The translations under genes and the position numbers were made by a program. From Nitrobacter winogradskyi (GTDB taxonomy: Bacteria > Pseudomonadota > Alphaproteobacteria > Rhizobiales > Xanthobacteraceae), in contig NZ_BJNF01000016.1 in the NCBI RefSeq assembly GCF_006539545.1, positions 87,660 through 151,659 of the forward strand: a stretch of 64,000 nt of DNA, written 5' to 3'. The notes beneath the pieces are model-generated. The model did no database searches and had not been told where the DNA came from. It saw only the letters and a program-made list of their open reading frames with translations. Shown piece after piece: positions 25,021 through 33,093 of the stretch; positions within the stretch are counted from its first letter, which is position 1, and every line of letters starts with the position of its first letter.

Positions 25021-26190
25021 ATGAGCGCCAACATCGTGGGATGGGCTCATACGCCGTTCGGGAAACTGGACACCGAGACCGTCGAAAGCCTTGTGGTAAA
25101 GGCCGCAACCGGTGCGCTGGCCGACGCCGGGGTCTCCGCCGGCGATGTCGATGAGATCGTGCTCGGGCATTTCAATGCCGGCTTCTCACCGCAGGATTTT
25201 ACCGCGGCTCTCGTGCTGCAGGCCGCTCCGGAGCTCCGCTTCAAGCCGGCGACGCGGGTGGAGAACGCCTGCGCCACCGGATCGGCGGCGGTGCATCAAG
25301 GCGTCCGCGCGATTGCGTCCGGGGCTGCGAGAATCGTGCTGGTGGTCGGCGTCGAGCAGATGACGCGAACGCCCGGTCCGGAGATCGGCCGCAATCTGCT
25401 ACGCGCTTCCTATCTGCCCGAAGATGGCGAGACCGCCGGCGGCTTCGCCGGCATTTTTGGCAAGATCGCGCAAGCCTACTTTCAGAAGTACGGCGACGCC
25501 TCGGATGCGCTGGCGATGATCGCGGCGAAGAATCACAGGAATGGCGTCGCCAACCCTTACGCGCAGATGCGCAAGGATGTCGGCTATGACTTCTGTCGCT
25601 CCGAGAGCGAGAAGAATCCTTTCGTGGCGGGGCCGTTGAAGCGCACGGACTGTTCGCTGGTGTCTGACGGCGCGGCCGCGCTGGTGCTGGCGGATGCCGA
25701 CACGGCAAGGTCAGCGCGCAAGGCGGTCAGCATTCGCGGGACCGGTCACGCGCAGGACTTCCTGCCGATGTCGAGGCGCGACATTCTCGCGTTCGAGGGC
25801 TGCACGGTGGCCTGGCAGCGGGCGCTGGCGAAGGCCGGGGTCGCGCTGTCCGATCTCTCTTTCGTCGAGACCCATGATTGCTTCACCATTGCCGAACTGA
25901 TCGAGTACGAGGCCATGGGGCTGACGCCGAAGGGGCAGGGGGCGCGCGCCATCAAGGAAGGCTGGACGCAGAAAGACGGCCGGTTGCCGGTCAATCCATC
26001 CGGCGGCCTGAAGGCCAAGGGGCATCCGATCGGCGCCACCGGCGTTTCCATGCATGTGATGAGCGCGATGCAACTCGTGGGCGAGGCGCCCGAGGGCATG
26101 CAGATCAGGGACGCCAGGCTCGCCGGCATCTTCAACATGGGTGGCGCGGCGGTTGCGAACTATGTTTCGATTCTTGAGCCGTTTCGATAG
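25021..26190 (+). CDS. SCP2-type thiolase (acetyl-CoA acetyltransferase family)
   Basis: This 389-residue thiolase carries the nucleophilic cysteine C84 in VENACATGSAAVH. The HDCF motif at residues 285-288 is characteristic of SCP2/SCP-x thiolases, followed by GHPIGATG. The C-terminal CxG cysteine of classical thiolases is absent (NMGGAAVANY instead); in the SCP2 class the HDCF cysteine takes its place. It would cleave or condense beta-ketoacyl-CoA with CoA. It is the first gene of a same-strand valine/isobutyrate catabolic cluster, where a thiolase is not strictly needed, so it may serve isoleucine or branched-chain acyl-CoA degradation. The ATG at 25021 has an AGGGAGCAGG site upstream. Confidence 0.9.
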   Translation: MSANIVGWAHTPFGKLDTETVESLVVKAATGALADAGVSAGDVDEIVLGHFNAGFSPQDFTAALVLQAAPELRFKPATRVENACATGSAAVHQGVRAIASGAARIVLVVGVEQMTRTPGPEIGRNLLRASYLPEDGETAGGFAGIFGKIAQAYFQKYGDASDALAMIAAKNHRNGVANPYAQMRKDVGYDFCRSESEKNPFVAGPLKRTDCSLVSDGAAALVLADADTARSARKAVSIRGTGHAQDFLPMSRRDILAFEGCTVAWQRALAKAGVALSDLSFVETHDCFTIAELIEYEAMGLTPKGQGARAIKEGWTQKDGRLPVNPSGGLKAKGHPIGATGVSMHVMSAMQLVGEAPEGMQIRDARLAGIFNMGGAAVANYVSILEPFR

Positions 26191-26284
26191 CCTCTAACAA
26201 CGTGCATCGCTCAAGACGCGAGGCAAAGGGTATACGGATCAGGGGGCGTCCCAACGGGACTATGCAAGCGAGCCGGAAGGAAAC

Positions 26285-27778
26285 ATGCGCATCATCGGGC
26301 ACTTCATCGGCGGCAGGAATGTCAAGGGTGCATCGGGACGTTTCGCCGATGTGTATCAGCCGATGACAGGCGAGGTGCAGGCCAGGGTCGCATTGGCGTC
26401 GAAAGCCGAACTGCGCGAGGCCGTGGAGAATGCCAGGGCAGCGCAGCCGGCTTGGGCTGCGACCAATCCGCAGCGCCGCGTCCGCGTGCTGATGAAGTTT
26501 CTCGAACTGGTGGCGCGCGACAATGATGCGATCGCCGAACTGCTCGCCCGCGAACACGGCAAGACGATTCCCGACGCCAATGGCGACATCTTCCGCGGCG
26601 TGGAGGTCGTCGAATATGCCATCGGCATTCCCGAACTGATGAAAGGCAGCTTCACCGAGAACGCCGGTCCCGGCATCGACAGCTATTCGATGCGTCAGCC
26701 GCTCGGCGTCGTCGCCGGAATCACGCCGTTCAATTTCCCGGCGATGATTCCGATGTGGAAGTTCGCGCCGGCCATCGCCTGCGGCAACGCTTTCATCCTG
26801 AAGCCGTCCGAGCGCGATCCGGGCGTGCCGATGCGGCTGGCCGAATTGATGCTTGAGGCCGGATTGCCGCCCGGCATTCTCAATGTCGTCAACGGCGACA
26901 AGGAGACGGTCGACGCCATTCTTGACGATCCCGATATCGCGGCGGTCGGCTTTGTCGGCTCCTCTTCGGTCGCGCATTACATTTATTCTCGCGCCGCCGC
27001 GACGGGTAAACGGTGCCAGTGCTTCGGCGGCGCCAAGAATCACATGATCATCATGCCCGACGCTGACATGGATCAGTCGGTGGAGGCGCTGGTCGGGGCG
27101 GGCTATGGCGCGGCCGGTGAGCGCTGCATGGCGGTGTCGGTCGCGGTTCCCGTGGGCGAAGCCACGGCCGACCGGCTGATGGAGAAGCTCATCCCGCGCG
27201 TGGAAGGCCTGAAGATCGGGCCGTCCACCGATGCGTCCGCCGATTTCGGGCCGCTCGTCACCAGGGCGGCGCTGGAGCGTGTCAGGGAATATGTCGAGAT
27301 CGGCGTCAGGGAAGGCGCGACACTGGCGGTCGATGGCCGTCGCTTCAAAATGCAAGGTTACGAGAACGGATTCTACATGGGGGCCTGTCTGTTCGACAAC
27401 GTCACCAGGGAGATGCGGATCTACAAGGAGGAAATCTTTGGTCCCGTGCTCTCGGTGGTGCGCGCGAAAGATTTCGACGAAGCGGTGGCGTTGCCGTCCG
27501 AGCACGACTACGGCAACGGCGTCGCGATCTTCACGCGCGATGGTGACGCCGCGCGGGAATTCGTCTCGCGCGTCCAGGTGGGCATGGTCGGCATCAATGT
27601 GCCGATCCCGGTGCCGGTCGCCTACTACACCTTCGGCGGCTGGAAGCGCTCGGCCTTCGGCGACCTTAACCAGTACGGTCCGGATTCAGTTCGGTTCTAC
27701 ACGAAAACCAAGACCGTCACCTCGCGCTGGCCCTCCGGCGTCAAGGACGAGGCGCAGTTCGCATTCCATAGCAAGTGA
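26285..27778 (+). CDS. mmsA: Methylmalonate-semialdehyde dehydrogenase (CoA-acylating)
   Basis: This 497-residue aldehyde-dehydrogenase-superfamily enzyme converts methylmalonate semialdehyde plus CoA and NAD+ to propionyl-CoA, CO2 and NADH, the last step of valine breakdown. The catalytic C281 lies in GAAGERCMAVSV, typical of MmsA. The NAD-binding and substrate segments GITPFNFPAMIPMWKFAPAI and FGGAKNHMIIMPDAD are also diagnostic. A GGAAGGAAAC site precedes the ATG. It is followed after 16 bases by the acyl-CoA dehydrogenase gene of the same pathway. Confidence 0.97.
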   Translation: MRIIGHFIGGRNVKGASGRFADVYQPMTGEVQARVALASKAELREAVENARAAQPAWAATNPQRRVRVLMKFLELVARDNDAIAELLAREHGKTIPDANGDIFRGVEVVEYAIGIPELMKGSFTENAGPGIDSYSMRQPLGVVAGITPFNFPAMIPMWKFAPAIACGNAFILKPSERDPGVPMRLAELMLEAGLPPGILNVVNGDKETVDAILDDPDIAAVGFVGSSSVAHYIYSRAAATGKRCQCFGGAKNHMIIMPDADMDQSVEALVGAGYGAAGERCMAVSVAVPVGEATADRLMEKLIPRVEGLKIGPSTDASADFGPLVTRAALERVREYVEIGVREGATLAVDGRRFKMQGYENGFYMGACLFDNVTREMRIYKEEIFGPVLSVVRAKDFDEAVALPSEHDYGNGVAIFTRDGDAAREFVSRVQVGMVGINVPIPVPVAYYTFGGWKRSAFGDLNQYGPDSVRFYTKTKTVTSRWPSGVKDEAQFAFHSK

Positions 27779-27794
27779 CCGGCAGGGATCGCGT

Positions 27795-28940
27795 ATGCAG
27801 TTCGCGCTGACTGAAGAGCAGATCGCTGTCCGCGACATGGCGCGGGACTTTGCCGCCGCGAAGATCGCGCCGTTCGCGCTTCAATGGGATGAAGAGAAGC
27901 ACTTTCCGGTCGAGGTGATGCGGGAGGCGGCGGCGCTCGGGATCGGCGGCATCTGCATTCGCGACGATGTCGGCGGCTCGGCTTTGAGCCGGCTTGACGG
28001 GACGCTGATCTTCGAGGCGCTGGCGCGGGGTTGCCCCACCGTATCGTCGTTCATCTCGATCCATAACATGGCGTCGTGGATGATCGATGCCTATGGTTCG
28101 GACGAGCAGCGGCGAAAATGGCTGCCGAAACTCTGCACCATGGAGCTGCTGGCCAGCTATTGCCTGACCGAGCCCGGCGCGGGATCGGATGCGGCTGCCT
28201 TGCGGACTCGCGCGAGGCGCGATGGCGATCACTACGTCGTCGACGGACAGAAGCAGTTCATATCGGGAGCCGGCGCGAGCGACCTCTATGTGGTGATGGT
28301 GCGCACGGGAGACGATGCGCCTGGCGGCATCTCGACGCTTGTGGTCGAGCGCGACACGCCGGGCCTTTCGTTCGGCGCCAACGAGCGCAAGATGGGATGG
28401 AACGCACAGCCCACGCGTGCTGTTCTCTTCGAGAACGCGCGGGTGCCGGTCGCCAACCGTCTTGGCGACGAGGGTATCGGATTCAGGATCGCGATGGCCG
28501 GACTCGATGGCGGACGGCTGAACATCGCCGCGTGTTCGCTCGGCGGCGCGCAGTCGGCGTTCAACAAGGCGCTCGTTTATATGAAGGAGCGCAAGGCGTT
28601 CGGCAAGCGGCTCGACGAATTCCAGGCATTGCAATTCAAGGTCGCCGACATGGCGACCGAGCTGGAAGCGGCGCGAACTTTTCTGTGGCGCGCGGCTTCC
28701 GCGCTGGACCGTGGAGACGCCGATGCCACCATGCTGTGCGCGATGGCGAAACGGCTTGCCACGGATGCCGGCTTCGAGGTCGCCAATCAAGCGTTGCAAC
28801 TTCTCGGCGGCTACGGCTATCTCAGCGAGTACGGCATCGAGAAAATCGTGCGCGATCTGCGCGTGCATCAGATCCTCGAAGGGACCAACGAGATCATGCG
28901 CCTGATCGTGTCGCGCAAGCTGATCGAGGGGACGCGATGA
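27795..28940 (+). CDS. Acyl-CoA dehydrogenase, probable isobutyryl-CoA dehydrogenase
   Basis: This 381-residue flavoprotein would oxidise isobutyryl-CoA to methacrylyl-CoA, passing electrons to ETF. It has the standard three-domain architecture: LTEPGAGSDAAALRTRA for FAD and substrate binding, and the C-terminal QLLGGYGYLSEYGIEKIVRD. The catalytic base is E362 in QILEGTNEIMR. The substrate is inferred from position between mmsA and the 3-hydroxyisobutyryl-CoA hydrolase gene; related short or branched-chain dehydrogenases would look similar. Its stop overlaps the next start in an ATGA arrangement, indicating translational coupling. Confidence 0.93.
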   Translation: MQFALTEEQIAVRDMARDFAAAKIAPFALQWDEEKHFPVEVMREAAALGIGGICIRDDVGGSALSRLDGTLIFEALARGCPTVSSFISIHNMASWMIDAYGSDEQRRKWLPKLCTMELLASYCLTEPGAGSDAAALRTRARRDGDHYVVDGQKQFISGAGASDLYVVMVRTGDDAPGGISTLVVERDTPGLSFGANERKMGWNAQPTRAVLFENARVPVANRLGDEGIGFRIAMAGLDGGRLNIAACSLGGAQSAFNKALVYMKERKAFGKRLDEFQALQFKVADMATELEAARTFLWRAASALDRGDADATMLCAMAKRLATDAGFEVANQALQLLGGYGYLSEYGIEKIVRDLRVHQILEGTNEIMRLIVSRKLIEGTR

Positions 28941-30010
28941 CGATCGCAATAAGCAATGAGCCGGATCTGATCACGCGGCGCGAGGGGAGCGCGGGCATCG
29001 TTCGCCTCAACCGTCCGAGGGCGATCAATGCCGTCACCCTGGATATGTTTCGCGGGATCCACAAGGCGCTGGACGAGTTCGAGGCCGACCCCGCTGTCGG
29101 TCTGATCCTGCTCGAAGGCGCCGGCGAGCGCGGTCTGTGCGCGGGCGGCGATATCCGCTCGCTCTGGGAAAGCGCGAATGCCGGAGGTGATCTCGGCAGG
29201 GTGATGTGGCGCGAGGAATACCTTCTCAACGCGCGGATTGCGAAATTTCCAAAACCCTATGTCGCCTTCATGGACGGCATCGTCATGGGCGGCGGCGTCG
29301 GATTGTCGGCGCACGGCGCGCACCGCGTCGTCACCGAGAGAACCAGACTCTCAATGCCGGAGGCCGGTCTCGGCTTCTTCCCGGATGTCGGAGGAACCTG
29401 GCTGTTGTCGCACGCGCCCGGCGAGATCGGAACTTACTTCGGGCTGACCGGCCAGAACATGAACGGAGCGGAGGCGATCTACGCCGGCCTTGCCGATGTG
29501 AGCGTACCGTCGCGAAAACTCGCCGCGTTGCGCGAGACGCTGGTCGATCTTGACGCGCGCGCGGATTCAGCCCGCGTGAGAGCCGCGATCGCGGGATTTA
29601 CCACCGGCGAGTCCGCGAGTTCTGTCGCGGCGATCCGGCCCCGGATCGATGCGTGGTTCGCCCATGGCCGAATGGATGATATCCTGACGACGCTGCAACG
29701 TGATGGGTCCGAACTCGCGCGGTCAATCCTCAGAGTACTGAACGAGAAATCGCCACGCGGCCTTGTCGTGACGTTAAAGCTGCTGCGGCTCGCGCGCGCC
29801 TCGGCCACGCTGGAGGAGTGTCTGGCGCGGGAATATCGTGCCGCGCTTGCGGTCTTTGCGAGCGACGATTTTCGCGAAGGCGTCCGCGCCGCGATTATCG
29901 ACAAGGATCGCAATCCAAAATGGTCGCCGGCCGCGGTCGACGATGTTACGCCGGAGATGATAGCACCCTATTTTGCGAATGCCGGTGTGGACGAACTCGT
30001 GTTCAGTTAG
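28937..30010 (+). CDS. 3-hydroxyisobutyryl-CoA hydrolase
   Basis: This 357-residue crotonase-fold enzyme would release CoA from 3-hydroxyisobutyryl-CoA in valine degradation. The length (longer than the 260-residue enoyl-CoA hydratases) and the segments LCAGGDIRSLWE, GIVMGGGVGLSAHG and MPEAGLGFFPDVGGTWLLS are characteristic; the Glu and Asp of the last segment are the family's catalytic pair. The ATG at 28937 overlaps the previous stop. Pathway position between the acyl-CoA dehydrogenase and mmsB supports the call over a plain enoyl-CoA hydratase. Confidence 0.93.
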   Translation: MTIAISNEPDLITRREGSAGIVRLNRPRAINAVTLDMFRGIHKALDEFEADPAVGLILLEGAGERGLCAGGDIRSLWESANAGGDLGRVMWREEYLLNARIAKFPKPYVAFMDGIVMGGGVGLSAHGAHRVVTERTRLSMPEAGLGFFPDVGGTWLLSHAPGEIGTYFGLTGQNMNGAEAIYAGLADVSVPSRKLAALRETLVDLDARADSARVRAAIAGFTTGESASSVAAIRPRIDAWFAHGRMDDILTTLQRDGSELARSILRVLNEKSPRGLVVTLKLLRLARASATLEECLAREYRAALAVFASDDFREGVRAAIIDKDRNPKWSPAAVDDVTPEMIAPYFANAGVDELVFS

Positions 30011-30113
30011 AGCATTTTCCGGCGAAGGGGATACCGGTTCGCCGCAAGAAAATGCGACCAGACAACCATTTCTAGAGCATGGTCCGATTCAATTTGATCG
30101 GATCATGCTCTAG
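30011..30113. repeat. Two palindromic repeats between hydrolase gene and mmsB
   Basis: The first (about 30011-30056) pairs GAGCATTTTC with GAAAATGC around CCGGCGAAGGGGATACCGGT. The second (30072-30113) pairs CTAGAGCATGGTCCGAT with ATCGGATCATGCTCTAG. Both are variants of family A. They split the valine cluster and could set differential mRNA stability for mmsB. Confidence 0.8.
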
Positions 30114-30148
30114 ATAAAAAGAACAAGTCACCTCGACTGGAGGTCAGC

Positions 30149-31045
30149 ATGGCGGCCATAGCATTCATCGGTCTCGGCAACATGGGCGGACCCATGGCGG
30201 CCAATCTCGTCAAGGCCGGTTACACGGTGGCCGGTTTTGATCTGGTCCCGGCCTTGTGCGATGCGGCCAGAACGAACGGCGTGACGATCGCGGGCAGCGC
30301 AAGAGCCGCGGTGACTAATGCGGACGTCATCATCACCATGCTGCCGGCCGGCCGGCACGTGGTGTCGGTGTGGACCGATGTCATGCCCGCGGCCACCAGG
30401 GGCGCGCTGATGATCGATTGTTCAACCATCGATGTCGAAAGCGCCCGGCGGGCCCATATGCTGGCGGCGAGGGCTTCCCTGCATTCGGTCGACGCGCCGG
30501 TCTCGGGAGGCGTCGCGGGCGCGAGGGATGCAACGCTGACGTTTATGGCCGGGGGAGAAGTTGAATCCTTCGAGGACGCAAAGCCTTTCCTGGAAGCGAT
30601 GGGCAAGAAGATCGTCCATTGCGGCCGGGACGGGACGGGGCAGGCCGCCAAGATCTGCAACAACATGATCCTGGGCGTTTCGATGATCGCGGTCGCCGAG
30701 GCCTTCGTGTTGGCGGAAAAGCTCGGCCTGTCGCATCAGGCGCTGTTCGATGCCGCGTCAAAGGCGTCAGGCCAGTGCTGGTCGCTCACCAGCTACTGTC
30801 CGGTGCCGGGACCGGTTCCGGCATCGCCCGCGAATAACGACTACAGACCGGGTTTCGCCTCGGCGCTGATGCTGAAGGATCTGACGCTGGCGAGGGCGGC
30901 GGCGGATTCCACCGGAGCGGTGACGCCGCTCGGACAGCATGCGCAGGATATCTACAAGGCGTTCGACGCGGCCGGAAACGGCGGGGTCGATTTCTCGGGT
31001 ATCATCCGGCATATCCGGGCTCTTGCGGAAAGCAGGGGTGGCTGA
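30149..31045 (+). CDS. mmsB: 3-hydroxyisobutyrate dehydrogenase
   Basis: This 298-residue beta-hydroxyacid dehydrogenase oxidises 3-hydroxyisobutyrate to methylmalonate semialdehyde with NAD+, supplying the MmsA substrate. The N-terminal Rossmann motif IGLGNMGGPMAANL is present. So are the substrate-binding segment DAPVSGGVAGARDATLTFMA and the catalytic-lysine segment GTGQAAKICNNMILG. Length is exactly that of the family. A GACTGGAGGTCAGC ribosome-binding region lies before the ATG. Confidence 0.96.
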   Translation: MAAIAFIGLGNMGGPMAANLVKAGYTVAGFDLVPALCDAARTNGVTIAGSARAAVTNADVIITMLPAGRHVVSVWTDVMPAATRGALMIDCSTIDVESARRAHMLAARASLHSVDAPVSGGVAGARDATLTFMAGGEVESFEDAKPFLEAMGKKIVHCGRDGTGQAAKICNNMILGVSMIAVAEAFVLAEKLGLSHQALFDAASKASGQCWSLTSYCPVPGPVPASPANNDYRPGFASALMLKDLTLARAAADSTGAVTPLGQHAQDIYKAFDAAGNGGVDFSGIIRHIRALAESRGG

Positions 31046-31178
31046 TGACGGAGCTTGCGAAGGGCGCGAATTTCCGTTGTGGCGTCGCGCGGATGATGCG
31101 CCACGGGGCGTCACTTTTCGTAAAGGTGACCTTCCTGAAATTCCGGCGTCCAGGTCAGGAACGGCGGAGGCGCTGGTC

Positions 31179-31655
31179 GTGAATGAGGTCTGGAAGCAGC
31201 CATCGGTCTCGCTCGAAGCGTACAGGCAGATGATTGGTCAGGAGATCGGCGTTTCCGCGTGGCACCTGATCGATCAGAAGCGGATCGACCTCTACGCCGA
31301 CGTGATCGACGACCATCAGTTCATCCACGTCGACCCGGAGCGGGCCCGGACAACAGCTTTCGGCACAACCGTCGCGCATGGATTCCTGACCATGTCGCTG
31401 CTCAGCGTCATGTCGCACGAGGTGATTCCACCGGTCACTGGCGTCACCATGCGGGTGAATTACGGCTTCGACCGCCTCCGTTTCATATCGCCCGTCAAAT
31501 CCGGATCGCGCGTCAGGGGCCGCTTCACGCTAGCCGAGGCGACGCTTCGCAAGCCCGGCGAACTGCTGTCACGCACCGCCGTCAGCGTCGAGATCGAGGG
31601 TGAGACGCGGCCAGCGCTCGCCGCCGACTGGCTTGCCATTCTGTACTTTTCCTGA
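31179..31655 (+). CDS. MaoC-like (R)-enoyl-CoA hydratase / dehydratase
   Basis: This 158-residue hot-dog-fold protein has the hydratase 2 motif YADVIDDHQFIHVDPERA, supplying the catalytic Asp/His pair, and the second conserved segment TVAHGFLTMSLLSVM. It would hydrate enoyl-CoA to (R)-3-hydroxyacyl-CoA. A GTG start at 31179 with GGAGG about 7 bases upstream is preferred; the frame is open further upstream but those codons lack protein character. The gene closes the valine cluster and may act on related branched acyl-CoAs or feed polyhydroxyalkanoate synthesis. Confidence 0.87.
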   Translation: MNEVWKQPSVSLEAYRQMIGQEIGVSAWHLIDQKRIDLYADVIDDHQFIHVDPERARTTAFGTTVAHGFLTMSLLSVMSHEVIPPVTGVTMRVNYGFDRLRFISPVKSGSRVRGRFTLAEATLRKPGELLSRTAVSVEIEGETRPALAADWLAILYFS

Positions 31656-31676
31656 CGACCGCCCTGTGCCGCTTGC

Positions 31677-32903
31677 ATGCGTGACGTCCTCCATATCCAG
31701 TCCGCGGTTCTCGGCGCGGGTCCCGCCGGACTGATGGCGGCGGAAGTGCTCGCGCGCGGGGGTGTGCGCGTGACCGTGTTCGACGCCATGCCGTCGGCCG
31801 GCCGCAAGTTTCTGATGGCGGGGCGCGGCGGTCTCAATCTGACGCACAGCGAGCCGCTACCGCAGTTTCTCGCGCGCTATGGCGCGGCCGCAACGTATTT
31901 GAAGCCGGCGATCGACAGCTTCACGCCGGCAGCGCTGAGAAAATGGGCCGGCGATCTCGATCAGCCGACGTTCGTGGGGTCGAGCGGCCGCGTGTTTCCG
32001 AAAGCGCTCAAGGCGTCTCCGTTGTTGCGTGCGTGGCTTAGGCGGCTTGATACGCTTGGCGTGACGTTGGCGCTGCGGCATCGCTGGATCGGCTGGGACC
32101 ACGCCGGTCATCTAAAATTTCAAACGCCTGACGGCGAGCGCACGGTGGCGGCGGATACGGCGATCATGGCGCTTGGCGGCGCGAGCTGGCCGCGGCTTGG
32201 CTCCGATGGCGCGTGGGTCGAACAGCTTGCGTCCAAAGGGGTCGCCACGTCGCCGCTGCGACCGGCCAACTGCGCCTTCGACGTAGCGTGGAGCGCTGTC
32301 TTTCGCGATCGCTTCGAGGGCCGGCCGTTGAAGAACGTCGCGCTGTCGCTAGGTTCGCATACGGTACGCGGGGAAGCTCTCATCACGCGTGAAGGCATCG
32401 AGGGTGGAGGGATCTATGCCCTCTCGGCGGTGTTGCGCGAACGCATCGACATCGCGGGAAACGCTGTTTTGTACATCAACCTTCGGCCTGATGTCGCGAC
32501 GGATCAACTCGCCGCGCGCTTGAGCACGTCGCGCGGAAAACAGTCGATGTCCAACTGGTTGCGCAAAGCGGCGGGTCTTTCGCCGGTCGCGATCGGACTA
32601 TTGCGGGAAGCGCCGACTGATCATCATCCGGCATCGGCGCAGCCGGCATCGCTTGCGGCGTCGATCGGCGCTGTTCCGGTCACGCTGACCGGTGTGGCGC
32701 CGCTCGCGCGGGCGATTTCGTCCGCCGGAGGCATTGCGTTCAGCGAGCTTGACGAGGATTACATGCTCCGGCGTTTGCCGGGCGTCTTCGTGGCAGGCGA
32801 AATGCTAGACTGGGAAGCGCCGACCGGCGGCTATCTGTTGCAAGCCTCGTTTGCGACCGGCGTTGCGGCCGGACGAGGCGCGCTGAAATGGTTGCGGTGT
32901 TAG
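31677..32903 (+). CDS. BaiN/HI0933-family FAD-dependent oxidoreductase
   Basis: This 408-residue flavoprotein starts with the dinucleotide-binding motif VLGAGPAGLMAAEVLARGG, followed by the family hallmark AGRKFLMAGRGGLNLTHSE. The C-terminal second FAD motif is GVFVAGEMLDWEAPTGGYLL. The BaiN-like family has one member implicated in bile-acid modification, but most members, including those in soil bacteria, have no known substrate. Start at the ATG 22 bases after the MaoC gene; the two may be cotranscribed. Confidence 0.88.
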   Translation: MRDVLHIQSAVLGAGPAGLMAAEVLARGGVRVTVFDAMPSAGRKFLMAGRGGLNLTHSEPLPQFLARYGAAATYLKPAIDSFTPAALRKWAGDLDQPTFVGSSGRVFPKALKASPLLRAWLRRLDTLGVTLALRHRWIGWDHAGHLKFQTPDGERTVAADTAIMALGGASWPRLGSDGAWVEQLASKGVATSPLRPANCAFDVAWSAVFRDRFEGRPLKNVALSLGSHTVRGEALITREGIEGGGIYALSAVLRERIDIAGNAVLYINLRPDVATDQLAARLSTSRGKQSMSNWLRKAAGLSPVAIGLLREAPTDHHPASAQPASLAASIGAVPVTLTGVAPLARAISSAGGIAFSELDEDYMLRRLPGVFVAGEMLDWEAPTGGYLLQASFATGVAAGRGALKWLRC

Positions 32904-33082
32904 AGCATGCTCCCGACCCGAAGGGCGCGTCAGCGCAAAGCGGTGAACCGGTTTTCGGATAAGATCATGCTCAATCAAAATAGAGACTGCTTCTAGAGTC
33001 TGCTTCTGATGGGAGCCTCGGATTTTGATCTGACGCGTTGACTCACGCGAACAGGTCATCCGCTTCGCTCAGAAACGCTATG
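32904..33082. repeat. Family A and family B repeats side by side
   Basis: At 32904-32971 AGAGCATGCTCCCGA is mirrored by TCGGATAAGATCATGCTC around a CGGTGAACCGG core (family A). At 33000-33082 CTGCTTCTGATGGGAGCC, TGACGCGTTGACTCACGCGA and CGCTTCGCTCAGAAACGCTA form a degenerate family B copy. Together they fill the space between two convergent genes; no gene is present. Confidence 0.75.
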
Positions 33083-33093
33083 GATGCGCGCTC

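Noticed and set aside
33000..33082. Possible small RNA between BaiN-like gene and ABC-F gene
   Set aside because: The structure is explained by a degenerate copy of the family B repeat; no promoter or terminator seen.
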